64,000 bases of DNA from the NCBI RefSeq assembly GCF_011694815.1, contig NZ_CP050177.1, forward strand, positions 7,652,785 through 7,716,784, given 5' to 3'. The notes under the pieces were generated by a model that searched no databases, had not been told where the DNA came from, and saw only the letters and a list, made by a program, of their open reading frames with translations. The DNA comes from Streptomyces liangshanensis. Its GTDB lineage: Bacteria; Actinomycetota; Actinomycetes; Streptomycetales; Streptomycetaceae. The position numbers and the translations under genes were made by a program. Positions 37,118-45,686 of this stretch are shown piece by piece; positions within the stretch are counted from its first letter, which is position 1, and every line of letters starts with the position of its first letter.

Positions 37118-37341
37118 GCCACCCGCTCCGGGCACGCGGCGACGCCGTGACGGGTGGACCTTGCTCGACCACCGCGCTCGGCCTTTTCGCCCGTCGCCCT
37201 CATGACGAGAACCGTGCCACATCTGAAGGAGAATGACCCACCTGAGCCGAAGCACGCGCCGCCCGGCACACATGAGCGGAACGCCCCTCGGCCCGCAGAC
37301 AGACGCAGGCGGACGCAGACATCGGAGGAGAACGCCCACTC

Positions 37342-37950
37342 ATGGACGTCGGCATAATCGGGCAGGCGGCCGGGCTGTTCGCCGTCACCAACATCGACGA
37401 CATCCTGATCCTGTCGCTGTTCTTCGCCCAGGGCGCCGGACACCGCGGTTCCGCCCGCCGCATCGTGATCGGCCAGTACCTGGGGTTCGCCGCGATCCTC
37501 ACCGTTGCGGCGGCAGCGGCGTTCGGCGCGACCTTCCTGCCCGAGGCGGCCCTCCCGTATCTCGGCCTGCTGCCGCTCGCACTCGGCCTGAAGGCCGCCT
37601 GGCAGGCCTGGAGGAACCACCGGAACGCCAAAGGGGACGAAGAGCGACAGGCGCAGTCCGCCGAACGCGGCCCGGGCTCGCTGGAGGTCGCCGCGGTCAC
37701 GTTCGCCAACGGCGGCGACAACATCGGTGTCTACGTGCCCGTCCTCGCCTCCGCCGGCGCCGCCGGGATGACCGTGTATGCCGCGGTCTTCCTCGTACTG
37801 GTGGCGGTGTGGTGCACCGCGGGCCGGTTCTTCGCCACCCGCCCGGTCATCGCCGAGGCCCTGTCCCGCTGGGGCCACATCCTGCTGCCCCTGGTCCTGA
37901 TCACCATCGGCCTGCTCATCCTCACCGAGGGCGGCGCCTTCGGCCGGTGA
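37342..37950 (+). CDS. cadD: CadD-family cadmium/heavy-metal resistance transporter
   Basis: 202-aa membrane protein of the LysE-like CadD family. Family motif TNIDDILILSLFFAQ near the N-terminus and ANGGDNIGVYVPVLA in the second half form a pseudo-repeat of acidic membrane motifs. Five to six segments. CadD confers cadmium efflux in staphylococci; the ion here is unproven. ATG at 37342 follows GGAGGAGAA. Confidence 0.88.
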   Translation: MDVGIIGQAAGLFAVTNIDDILILSLFFAQGAGHRGSARRIVIGQYLGFAAILTVAAAAAFGATFLPEAALPYLGLLPLALGLKAAWQAWRNHRNAKGDEERQAQSAERGPGSLEVAAVTFANGGDNIGVYVPVLASAGAAGMTVYAAVFLVLVAVWCTAGRFFATRPVIAEALSRWGHILLPLVLITIGLLILTEGGAFGR

Positions 37951-38061
37951 GCGCCCAGGCCGCCGCACGGCGCGGAGGCAATCACGCTCGCTCCCAATCC
38001 CTACGGAGTGCCCGTGAGAAACTCGGTGGCCGGATCACGGCTAGGGGGAGGGGACGCTTTT

Positions 38062-39540
38062 ATGTCGGAGGCCATACCGCGGCCGGTGCATCTCGGCAAG
38101 GTGGTGGACGGGCTCGCGGAGAACCCCGCGCTGCCGTCCGCTTTCGTTCGCCGCCTCTTCGCCCATCGCGGGGGCCTGTGCAATGTGGCGAAGCGGCCGG
38201 ATCTGAGTGGTGGCATGATCGCTGAGATCATCGCGACGGATGATCATTGGCTTATACACTCTCTCGCCTTGAACCGTAGCCTTCCACAGGCCTTCCGGAT
38301 GACGCTTGCCGGGCATCCGGATCCCGACGTTCGCAGGGCTGTGGCGATCGCCGCGGGCGGTGCGCCGCGCGAGTTGTTCGAGCGGCTGATCAACGATGCC
38401 GACCCGCGGGTCCGCGAGTGCGTGGCGCAGAGTGATCACGTGCCGGTCGACCTGCGGGCCTTGTTGGCGAAGGACCCGGACCCGAAGGTTCGGGCGGTGC
38501 TCGCCCAGTGGTGGACGTCGGCTCCGGAACCGGTGCGCCGGCTGTTGCTGACGGATCCTGATGACTCGGTACGAGCCGGGGCCTGCGCGACCTACTTTCG
38601 CCGTAATCCTCACCCTGTTCCGCCGGCGGATCTGGTTCCGGCGTTGCTGGCCGACCCGGTGACGCGCGCGGGGGCGGTACGTCACTGCGCACTGGACGTC
38701 GCGACGGCCCGCCGGCTGGCCGGCGACTCCGACGACGTGCGCGCGGAACTGGCCGAGCACCCTGACCTCCCGCCGGCGCTGCGCGACGAGCTCGCCCAGG
38801 ATCCCAACCCGTGTGTCGCGGTGCGTGTCTTCGCCCGTCAGGATACCCCGGAGCAGGCTCGTGCCGCGATCCACGCACGAATCCGCGACGAAGCACCCTC
38901 ACCGACCCCACATCAAGACCAGCTGAACCCCCAAGATCTGGACGAGAAAGCACTCGAACGGGAGTTCATGGGCGAGATAGCCCGCTCGGAGCTGCGGACA
39001 CTGCGTCTGCCGTGGGTGACGGCCGACCCGCTGCCGTACGTGGACTCGCCGTACGCCTGCTTCCGCGCCTCGGCGGCGATGTCCGACCGCCTCCCGCCGC
39101 CGCTTGTCGCCCGGCTGCTCGCCGATGAGGAGAGCAGTGTCCGTACGACGATGGCCCTGCACGCCCGGGACCAGGTCGACCCTGAGACCGCCGAGCGCAT
39201 CGACCGCACGTACCGCCCGTTGAAGAGGGTCCGTTGGCGTCCGGCCGACGACTTCCCCCTTCCGGTGGAGGTACTTCGGCGTCTGGCCACGGACCGCGAT
39301 CCGAGGATGAGGCAGTTGGCCACCCGCGACCCCGACCTTCCCGTGGACTCCGCGCGAAGCCTGGCGGCCGACCCGGACGCCACGGTGCGCCGTGCGGCTG
39401 CGGCGCATCCCCGGCTTCCGGCGGCGGACGTGACGAGGCTGCTGTCCGACCCCTCGGAGTTCGTCGCGGCCGCTGCGGCCGCCAACCCCAACCTCCCCAT
39501 CACAGCCATGCACCAACTACTCGCCCTCGCGGACCTGTGA
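38062..39540 (+). CDS. Leucine-rich-repeat-variant / HEAT-like repeat protein
   Basis: 492-aa protein built almost entirely from about 24-residue helical repeats such as AGHPDPDVRRAVAIAAGG, INDADPRVRECVAQ, LAKDPDPKVRAVLAQ and ATDRDPRMRQLATRDPDLP, the LRV/HEAT-like signature (DPDxxVR). A short linker near residue 300 separates two blocks. No catalytic domain, signal or membrane segment. ATG at 38062 with GGGGAGGGG upstream. Likely a protein-protein scaffold; partner unknown. Some relatives sit in regulatory or defence loci, but no such neighbour is present here. Confidence 0.75.
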   Translation: MSEAIPRPVHLGKVVDGLAENPALPSAFVRRLFAHRGGLCNVAKRPDLSGGMIAEIIATDDHWLIHSLALNRSLPQAFRMTLAGHPDPDVRRAVAIAAGGAPRELFERLINDADPRVRECVAQSDHVPVDLRALLAKDPDPKVRAVLAQWWTSAPEPVRRLLLTDPDDSVRAGACATYFRRNPHPVPPADLVPALLADPVTRAGAVRHCALDVATARRLAGDSDDVRAELAEHPDLPPALRDELAQDPNPCVAVRVFARQDTPEQARAAIHARIRDEAPSPTPHQDQLNPQDLDEKALEREFMGEIARSELRTLRLPWVTADPLPYVDSPYACFRASAAMSDRLPPPLVARLLADEESSVRTTMALHARDQVDPETAERIDRTYRPLKRVRWRPADDFPLPVEVLRRLATDRDPRMRQLATRDPDLPVDSARSLAADPDATVRRAAAAHPRLPAADVTRLLSDPSEFVAAAAAANPNLPITAMHQLLALADL

Positions 39541-39812
39541 CACGCGCTTCCCCTCACCAACACCGAGTCGGACACTGAAGGCACGTACGTAGACACCGAG
39601 ATCCGCGGCCCGCAGCCCGGGTACTCGTACGGGTAGTTGGCGGCCGGCCCCCTGGACGGTTCGCTGAGCATGTGCCCTGCTGAGGTGTTGATTCGTACGG
39701 ACACGTCCTGTTCGACCCGACGGTTGGGCAGGAGCAGGACCGGCGTGTGCCGCAACCGGCCGACCGGCCGACTCCCGTTCCCGACTCTCGCTCCCGGACG
39801 CCCTGCCCGGCG

Positions 39813-40457
39813 TCAGCCCAACAGTCCCGCTTCTTGTGCCAGTACTGCTGCCTGGACGCGGTTGGTGCAGCTGGTGCGGGTGAGGATGTTGCTGATGTGG
39901 GCTTTGACGGTGCCGTTGCTCAGGTGGAGCTGCGCGGCGATCTCGGCGTTGGACAGGCCGGTGCCCAGCAGTCGCAGAACGTCGCGTTCAGTCGGTGTCA
40001 GGCCCGCGGTCCGGCGTGACGCGGCGTCGCCGCTGTGGCCCGACCGGGTGCGGAAGTCGAGGAGTTGGCGGGTGACCTGCGGGGCGAGGACGGGTTCTCC
40101 GGCCGCGGCGCGGTGTACGGCGTCGATGAGGGCGTGGGGGCCGGTGTCCTTGAGGAGGTAGCCGTGGGCTCCGGCGCGCAGGGCGTTGGTGACGGTTGTT
40201 TCGTCGCCGAAGGCGGTGAGCATCACGGTTCGGGTGTGGGGCGAGTGCCGGGCGATCTCGGTGACGGCGGCGATGCCGTCCCCGGGCATGCGGATGTCGA
40301 GGAGGGCGACGTCGACGAGGTGGGCGCGGCAGGCTTCGACGGCCTCGGGGGCGTTCTGTGCCTCGGCGGCGATGCGGATCCTGTCGTCGTTCTCCAGGAT
40401 CAGGCGGATCCCGGCGCGCATCAGTGTCTCGTCGTCGGCGATCAGGACTCGGATCAT
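39813..40457 (-). CDS. NarL/FixJ-type response regulator
   Basis: 214-aa two-component output protein. The receiver domain has DDE at residues 8-10 and phospho-acceptor Asp54 (VALLDIRMPG), conserved Thr (MLTAF) and Lys (LLKDTG). The LuxR-type HTH is LTPTERDVLRLLGTGLSNAE...NGTVKAHISNIL. It begins 4 bases after the end of the kinase gene, so the two are co-transcribed. Confidence 0.94.
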   Translation of the reverse strand: MIRVLIADDETLMRAGIRLILENDDRIRIAAEAQNAPEAVEACRAHLVDVALLDIRMPGDGIAAVTEIARHSPHTRTVMLTAFGDETTVTNALRAGAHGYLLKDTGPHALIDAVHRAAAGEPVLAPQVTRQLLDFRTRSGHSGDAASRRTAGLTPTERDVLRLLGTGLSNAEIAAQLHLSNGTVKAHISNILTRTSCTNRVQAAVLAQEAGLLG

Positions 40458-40461
40458 CGGT

Positions 40462-41847
40462 TCAGTGTAGGACTGCCATGATCAGCAGGGCGATGGTGCC
40501 GCCGATCGCCGGCAGCATCACCAACAGGGCCGCGCAGCCGCCTCCCAGGAGGCGGGGCCAGGTGAGGACTTCCGTGGACAGCGGGGGCCGGGAGCCGGTC
40601 GTGCCGGTCGCGCTGCCGGGTGAAGTGGCGTACGGGAGTGGCGTGTCGGCCCGGACGGGTATGCGGGCGGAGAGGGCGAAGCCGCCTCCGGGGCGGGGTC
40701 CGGCGTGGAGGGTGCCTCCGAGGAGGCCGATTCTCTCCTGGAGGCCGACGAGTCCGCTGCGGTTCCCGCTGCCGGGCGAAACGGGACCGGGCGGGGCGTC
40801 GTTGACGACACCGATCACCACCGTGTCCCCTTCATCCTGGAAGGTGACGCGGACCGGTGCGCCGGAGGCGTGTTTCATCGCGTTGATGAGTCCTTCGCGG
40901 GTCACCCGGTGGACGGCCTGCCGGGTGTGGGCGCCCATGTCCGTCCGTCCGGCGGCGTTCCAGTGGAGTTGGGCGTCGGCGCCCGCGCTCTGGGAGTCCG
41001 CGACCAGGGCCGCGAGGTCTTCGCGGGTTCCCCGCTCGTTGCTGTTGTCGTCCGACTGGTGGCGCAGGACGTGGAGGATGCCGCGTAGTTCGTCCATGGC
41101 GGTGCCGGCGGTGGTGCGGAGAAGTTCGGCCTGGGGGGCGAGCGGGGGTGCCTGGCGTTCGGCGGCGAGCTGGAGGGCTCCGGCGTGTACGGAGATGAGG
41201 CTGATGCGGTGGCCGAGCAGATCGTGCATCTCGGCGGCGATGCGAGCCCGTTCCTCCGCGCGGGCCGCTTCGTCGGTGAGGAGGCGGGTCTGTTCGAGGT
41301 AGGCGTTGCGTTCCCGCAGCAACCCCGTCAGCGGGCGCCGGCGCCCCATCATGGTGCCGGAGGCGCCGGGCAGCAGGATGAGCAGCGCGGCCACGACGGC
41401 GCCCGCCGCCAGATACGGCAGCCTCACGGCTTCGCCGAGGGACTGGGCGGCGAGCGACAGGAACGCGGCGCCGGCAGCGCCCGCCCCGACAACGGCCCAG
41501 GCCCGTCGTACGGGGGTGATGCGGCGCACGGCGGACCACACGATCCACGGCACCGTCACCATCGCCCACACGTTGTTCCCCGCGATCACCGGAACGCAGC
41601 CCAGCACCGCGAGCGCCGGGTACATCCGCCGCGCGGGTACGAGCAGCGCCACCCATGCCCCCAGGAGGGTCACCGCCACCGGGTGGGCCGGCGGAAGCAG
41701 CGGAACCGGTGCCAGTGAGCACAGCAGGACCAGGCCGGCGAGTACGGACTCGGCCGCGACCGTCCGCGGGGGCGCGGCGCGCACCGCCTCCCGGATCGCG
41801 GCGGCCTCGCGGCGCGCCCGTGCGCCCGGTCGCACTGCCGTACTCAT
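40462..41847 (-). CDS. Sensor histidine kinase, HisKA_3 type
   Basis: 461-aa kinase. About four to five N-terminal membrane segments (residues 35-165) lead to the dimerisation helix with His208 (AAEMHDLLGHRISLIS) and an ATPase domain (GLINAMKHASG for the N box, NRSGLVGLQERIGLLGG for the G box). Unusually, one or two further hydrophobic helices follow the ATPase domain at the C-terminus (LLGGGCAALLVMLPAIGG...). Cognate response regulator is directly downstream. Signal unknown. Confidence 0.92.
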   Translation of the reverse strand: MSTAVRPGARARREAAAIREAVRAAPPRTVAAESVLAGLVLLCSLAPVPLLPPAHPVAVTLLGAWVALLVPARRMYPALAVLGCVPVIAGNNVWAMVTVPWIVWSAVRRITPVRRAWAVVGAGAAGAAFLSLAAQSLGEAVRLPYLAAGAVVAALLILLPGASGTMMGRRRPLTGLLRERNAYLEQTRLLTDEAARAEERARIAAEMHDLLGHRISLISVHAGALQLAAERQAPPLAPQAELLRTTAGTAMDELRGILHVLRHQSDDNSNERGTREDLAALVADSQSAGADAQLHWNAAGRTDMGAHTRQAVHRVTREGLINAMKHASGAPVRVTFQDEGDTVVIGVVNDAPPGPVSPGSGNRSGLVGLQERIGLLGGTLHAGPRPGGGFALSARIPVRADTPLPYATSPGSATGTTGSRPPLSTEVLTWPRLLGGGCAALLVMLPAIGGTIALLIMAVLH

Positions 41848-41925
41848 GTCGTCTCCCCGTGGGCACCGTTCTCTACGGCTGCTCTCGTCGTGTACGTGGG
41901 CGGACCACCGCCGCCGCAGGACGCG

Positions 41926-43164
41926 TCAGGACGTCTGCGCCGCCCCGCCCGGAACCCGGAGTTGCGCCTCCGCCCGCAACCCGGCGACATCCGCCCCGCT
42001 CTCGGTCAGTACACGCTCGATCTCCGCTCCGGACTGCGCGTCCGTCCCCTTGTCCAGCAGCGCGGCCAGCAGCTGGGTCGTGCCGACCGTGGGCGATCCC
42101 TGGGCGGCAGCGGTCAACTGGGCAACGTGCAGGAGCCGTTGCTCGAAGCCGGCGTGGCCGGGGACCTCCCGGGGCTCCTCCTCCGTGACCCCGGTGGAGG
42201 GAAGCAGCACCCGGTGTAGGGCATCCTGCCGTACGCCGTGCCGGCGCAGGAGTACGGCCCCCTGGTTCGCTCCCATCAACTCCTCGGGCAGCTCACGCCC
42301 CGCGACGGCCAACGACCGATCCAGCGCCAGGATCCCCAGGAGCACGTCGACGGGTTCCACCTCCGACGCCCCGCGCCGTACCGCCGCCCGTGGTGTCTCC
42401 GTGCGAACCGCGCCCACGACCGCGGAACCGAATCCGGCGCCGCCGCCGAATATCCAGGCGGTGAAGTTACGGGTCAGCGGATTCCCGCTCTTCCCGAACG
42501 TCCCGGCCTTGCGCAGCACCAACACCGACCCGGGCTCGGGTACCTCGTCGCTGCCCCGCAACGCGTCGAGCGCCACCGCGGCAGCCGGGACGTCCACCTT
42601 CTCCAGCACCAACGCCTCGCGGGCACGGCTGTCGGACAGAGCGACCAGTGCACGCGCCACATGCCGGACGCGCACGGAAACGACGCCCTCCTCCCGAGCG
42701 GCCTCCAGCGCCCCACGCAAACAGTCCCGCACCGCGCCGCTCATCGCCGGAAGCCCAAAACCCCTCCGTCCCGGCCCCGGCTCCTCCTCCTTCCCCTTCC
42801 GATTCGTCGAGCGAAGCCGCTTGGCCCCCTCCAGCCGAACCTCCCGCCAGAAGGCATCGATCTCCCGCTCGTCGTCAGGATTCCCCGCCACGCCGTCCCC
42901 CGCGCCCGCGTCCACACTGACCCACACGGATGTCCCCCGGCACCTGATCGAACCCCCAAGCGAACCGGTGGCCCGAACCCCGGACACGATCACCGAACCC
43001 GCAACCCAGTCACCCAACACGAGCGCGTACAGGACGCTTTCCGTACCGAGGTCCTCACGTTCCTGCTTGTCCACCGCACGCATCGCCTCCAGCAAGAGCT
43101 CGATGACGTCCCTCTCGAACTCGACGCTCACGCCGGCGCTGCGCTCGAACGTTCGCTGATCCAT
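41926..43164 (-). CDS. Clp N-terminal-domain protein without AAA+ domains
   Basis: 412-aa protein with the Clp-N repeat pattern of ClpA/C: the first N-like block has VIELLLEAMRAVDKQEREDLGTESVLYALV, the last RLLHVAQLTAAAQGSPTVGTTQLLAALLDKG. No Walker motifs are present, so it is not an unfoldase itself. It may act as a substrate adaptor or a decoy for ClpC. ATG at 43164. Downstream is the two-component system on the same strand. Confidence 0.78.
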   Translation of the reverse strand: MDQRTFERSAGVSVEFERDVIELLLEAMRAVDKQEREDLGTESVLYALVLGDWVAGSVIVSGVRATGSLGGSIRCRGTSVWVSVDAGAGDGVAGNPDDEREIDAFWREVRLEGAKRLRSTNRKGKEEEPGPGRRGFGLPAMSGAVRDCLRGALEAAREEGVVSVRVRHVARALVALSDSRAREALVLEKVDVPAAAVALDALRGSDEVPEPGSVLVLRKAGTFGKSGNPLTRNFTAWIFGGGAGFGSAVVGAVRTETPRAAVRRGASEVEPVDVLLGILALDRSLAVAGRELPEELMGANQGAVLLRRHGVRQDALHRVLLPSTGVTEEEPREVPGHAGFEQRLLHVAQLTAAAQGSPTVGTTQLLAALLDKGTDAQSGAEIERVLTESGADVAGLRAEAQLRVPGGAAQTS

Positions 43165-43469
43165 CGGCTGTCTCCCTCTCCGCGGTGTCACCTGCCGAAA
43201 AGGACGCTAGCCCGCGCCCTCCCACCCCGCACCGGCCAACCGGCCACACTTCCCGCCCGATCGACCAGTTCCCTCCGCCCGCCCGGCCGACGCCTCCCCA
43301 AACCCAACACGCCACCACACGCAGACATTCATGGAGGCACCCCCGTGCGCGCGGGGACTACCCTTGTCGGCCCGGTGGCGGCCTGACTGGGGTTCGTTTC
43401 TGCTGCCGCCCGCGGCCGTGCTTCAGATCGTGCCGAGCCTCGGCGTCCGTTGGGGAGGGAGGGAAGGGA

Positions 43470-43786
43470 GTGCCGAGTGTCGACTGCGGACACCCCGAGT
43501 TCTCGGAAGCCGCCTTCGTCACCGTCACCATGCGGACCCTCACCGACGAGACGGAGAGGATGGAGCATTTCAGCGAGACGCAAGCCCTGTTCAAGGCCAT
43601 GGGCCGCCTGCCCGACAACCAGTTGGACGTCATGGTGCCGTGCCGGCTGTGCGGTATGCCCACCCGGAGGTCTGCGACCTTCTCGGCGTCCCGGTGGCCA
43701 CCGTCCGCTCGGACGAACGCCACGCCACCCGCTTCCTTGACTTCGCTCGGAACCCGCCGTCCGACAACGAAGGGAACTCCCCGCGA
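43470..43786 (+). pseudogene. Decayed small sigma-region-4 (HTH) protein
   Basis: From GTG 43470 (GGGAGGG upstream) the frame reads into TDETERMEHFSETQALFKAM and GRLPDNQLDVMV, then meets a one-base deletion near 43653 in GCGGTATG. In the next frame the protein continues YAHPEVCDLLGVPVATVRSD, a sigma-factor region-4 helix-turn-helix. The expected stop is destroyed: 43784 is C where T would give TGA and also the GTG of the next gene. Repaired, the gene has 106 codons. So it is clearly inactivated. Confidence 0.8.
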
Positions 43787-44447
43787 CCCCCATCGAACGC
43801 GTCCTTGCACGGACACTCCTTCCCCGGAACCGCACCGTCCCCGCGGCATCGTCCCGCCCACCTGCCAATCGGCTCACAGCCGACCCAGGGCAGTCGTCGC
43901 CCTTGCCGGACGCCGGCGCGAGCGAGGCCGCCGGCCTCCGCGCCCTGTGCGAGAGCCTCCTCCCGCACACACGGGCAGCCGATGTCGAGGACTTGGTGAC
44001 CGAGCAGGTCCCCGAACCCCGCAGCGCGCTCGCCTGCGTGCTGCAAATGACCGACACCGATGACGGCGCCCACTTCTGGCGGCAGTACGCCACCGGCGCC
44101 GGGCAAGCTGCCGCCTACTACCTCTACCTCCACCACCTTGCGCTCGGCGAGGATGTCACGGCCCGCTGGTGGCACCGGCAGACCGATCACGTTCAGCCGC
44201 AGCCCAGCTCCCTACGGCCGCCCGCGAATCCACTGGTCCCGAATGGGACCCAGCCCTCCACCGGGTCACCGGCACCTCCACCACCACGATCCTGCGGATC
44301 CTGCGCCACCTGGCGAAGAACACGGTTCGTCCGCGAAGGGCCGCGGTCGCCCACCTCATGGACTACATCCCCACCGCTGTCTCCGGCAGTTCTCAAGCCC
44401 GCCCTCTACCGCAAGACCGAGACCTTCACGAAATCGTGAACCACTGA
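43783..44447 (+). pseudogene. Decayed partner gene of the sigma-like protein
   Basis: The frame ERVLARTLLPRNRTVPAA, LRALCESLLPHTRAADVEDL, TDTDDGAHFWRQYATGAG and LYLHHLALGEDVTARWWHRQ matches a protein often found directly after this sigma-like gene in Streptomyces. It has no start codon (GCG at 43783 where GTG is expected), and a frameshift between about 44190 and 44240 moves the reading to another frame (ILRILRHLAKNTVRPRRAAV). Function of the family unknown. Confidence 0.72.
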
Positions 44448-44550
44448 CACCAGCCCTCGGGTTCGCCGTAGGGGACGAACCTCAGGGCCGGCGAGCACCC
44501 CCTTGACGATTTCCGAGCAGCGCGAAACCGGTTGCCGGAGCGCGGGAGTG

Positions 44551-45485
44551 TCAGTCGTCGGTCCGAGGGGGGAGGCCGTCGTCGAGGACGATGCGGATGG
44601 TGTCGCCTTGCCCGTCGACGTCGGCAAGTTCGGTCGCGATGCGGTTGTAGGAGGTCGTGGCGAGGGCCCAGTCGCCTTGCAGCGGTGTGGCGGTGGAGCG
44701 GGTGTTCCACAGCTCGATCAGCAGGGCGATGAGGGAACGTCCGGACAGGACGGTCTGGACGCGTCCTTCTTCGATGTCCTCGACCGAGGGCGGGGTGCGG
44801 AAGTGGTTGGTGGTGTGTGGTTGGGGTGGTGGGCTGCTGCCGGGTGTGGCGGTGTGTGGTCGGTTCTGTGCAGGCCATGCTGGTGGCCTTGAGTAGCAGG
44901 ACACCGTGGGCGACCTTCGGGTCCTGCGCGTCGGCGAAGGCTTGTGGGGTGGTGGCGCGGCTGTGGTGTTGCGGATGGGCTGGTGCCCTGGTGGGCGGCT
45001 TCGATGGCGCTTTGGGGAGCGGGGTCCTCCTGTTCCTGGCTTCCTGGCTTCCTGTCTCCGGCCGGCGTTCGTTGTCCTTGATGGTTGCCCCCTGGGAGTC
45101 GGTGTCTGATGCGATGGGTGGCTGTGTCGCTTCGGGGGTGACAGGGCCGTGGTCGAGGAACTCCACTCCTGGCTCTGGCGGTACTGCTGCGTTGGCGTGC
45201 GTGGGCCCGTCGTCGCTGCTCGCGCTGTGGAGCAGGGGGGTGGAGCGTGCCGGGGCAGTTCAGTAGTTGCCGGAGTTCGCCCCGGGTTTCGTTCGGATCA
45301 CTGGTCATCCGTTTCTGGCGTCGGCGTTGTTCCCGGTTCTCCTCGCGGAGCCCGGTAACGCCACCTTGGACGGCTTCGGGGATCTTCAGGCGACCTTGCG
45401 TGGACTGTCCGTGCAGCGTGGTCAGTCCCACCGTCGGATCGTCAAGATGTCCGACCTGATGGCGTATCGCCTCCAGCTCTTTCAT
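44551..45485 (-). pseudogene. Frameshifted hypothetical gene next to tap
   Basis: Three reading frames carry consecutive pieces. N-terminal: MKELEAIRHQVGHLDDPTVG and TLHGQSTQGRLKIPEAVQGG. After a shift in the six-base G run at 45235-45240: HSASSDDGPTHANAAV, PGVEFLDHGPVTPEA and DPKVAHGVLLLKATSMA. After a second shift near 44810: HFRTPPSVEDIEEGRVQTVL and SGRSLIALLIELWNTRST, ending DDGLPPRTDD at 44551. The pieces look like one about 310-aa soluble protein. No family recognised; it diverges from tap. Confidence 0.65.
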
Positions 45486-45599
45486 CGCGCCGTCAGACGT
45501 GTCTTTCCACTTCACGCGCCCTCTGGTTTCCGGCCGTTCTCCGGAGCGCGACCGCATTGCCTTGGGGTATGGGAGCGGTCGGCCGGGAACCACACACCG

Positions 45600-45650
45600 C
45601 ACATGCGTGATTCATGTGCGATCTGAGGGTGAAATGGTGAGCGATCTGAG
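45600..45650. promoter_or_regulatory. tap promoter-region elements
   Basis: An inverted repeat CACATG-7-CATGTG (45600-45618) is followed by two copies of GCGATCTGAG at 45619 and 45641 (22 bases apart). They lie 40-90 bases upstream of the tap start and could be sites for autoregulation by the XRE domain of Tap. Confidence 0.4.
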
Positions 45651-45686
45651 TGTGATCGGTGTATGGTGCGGCGGGAGGTGGCGTCT

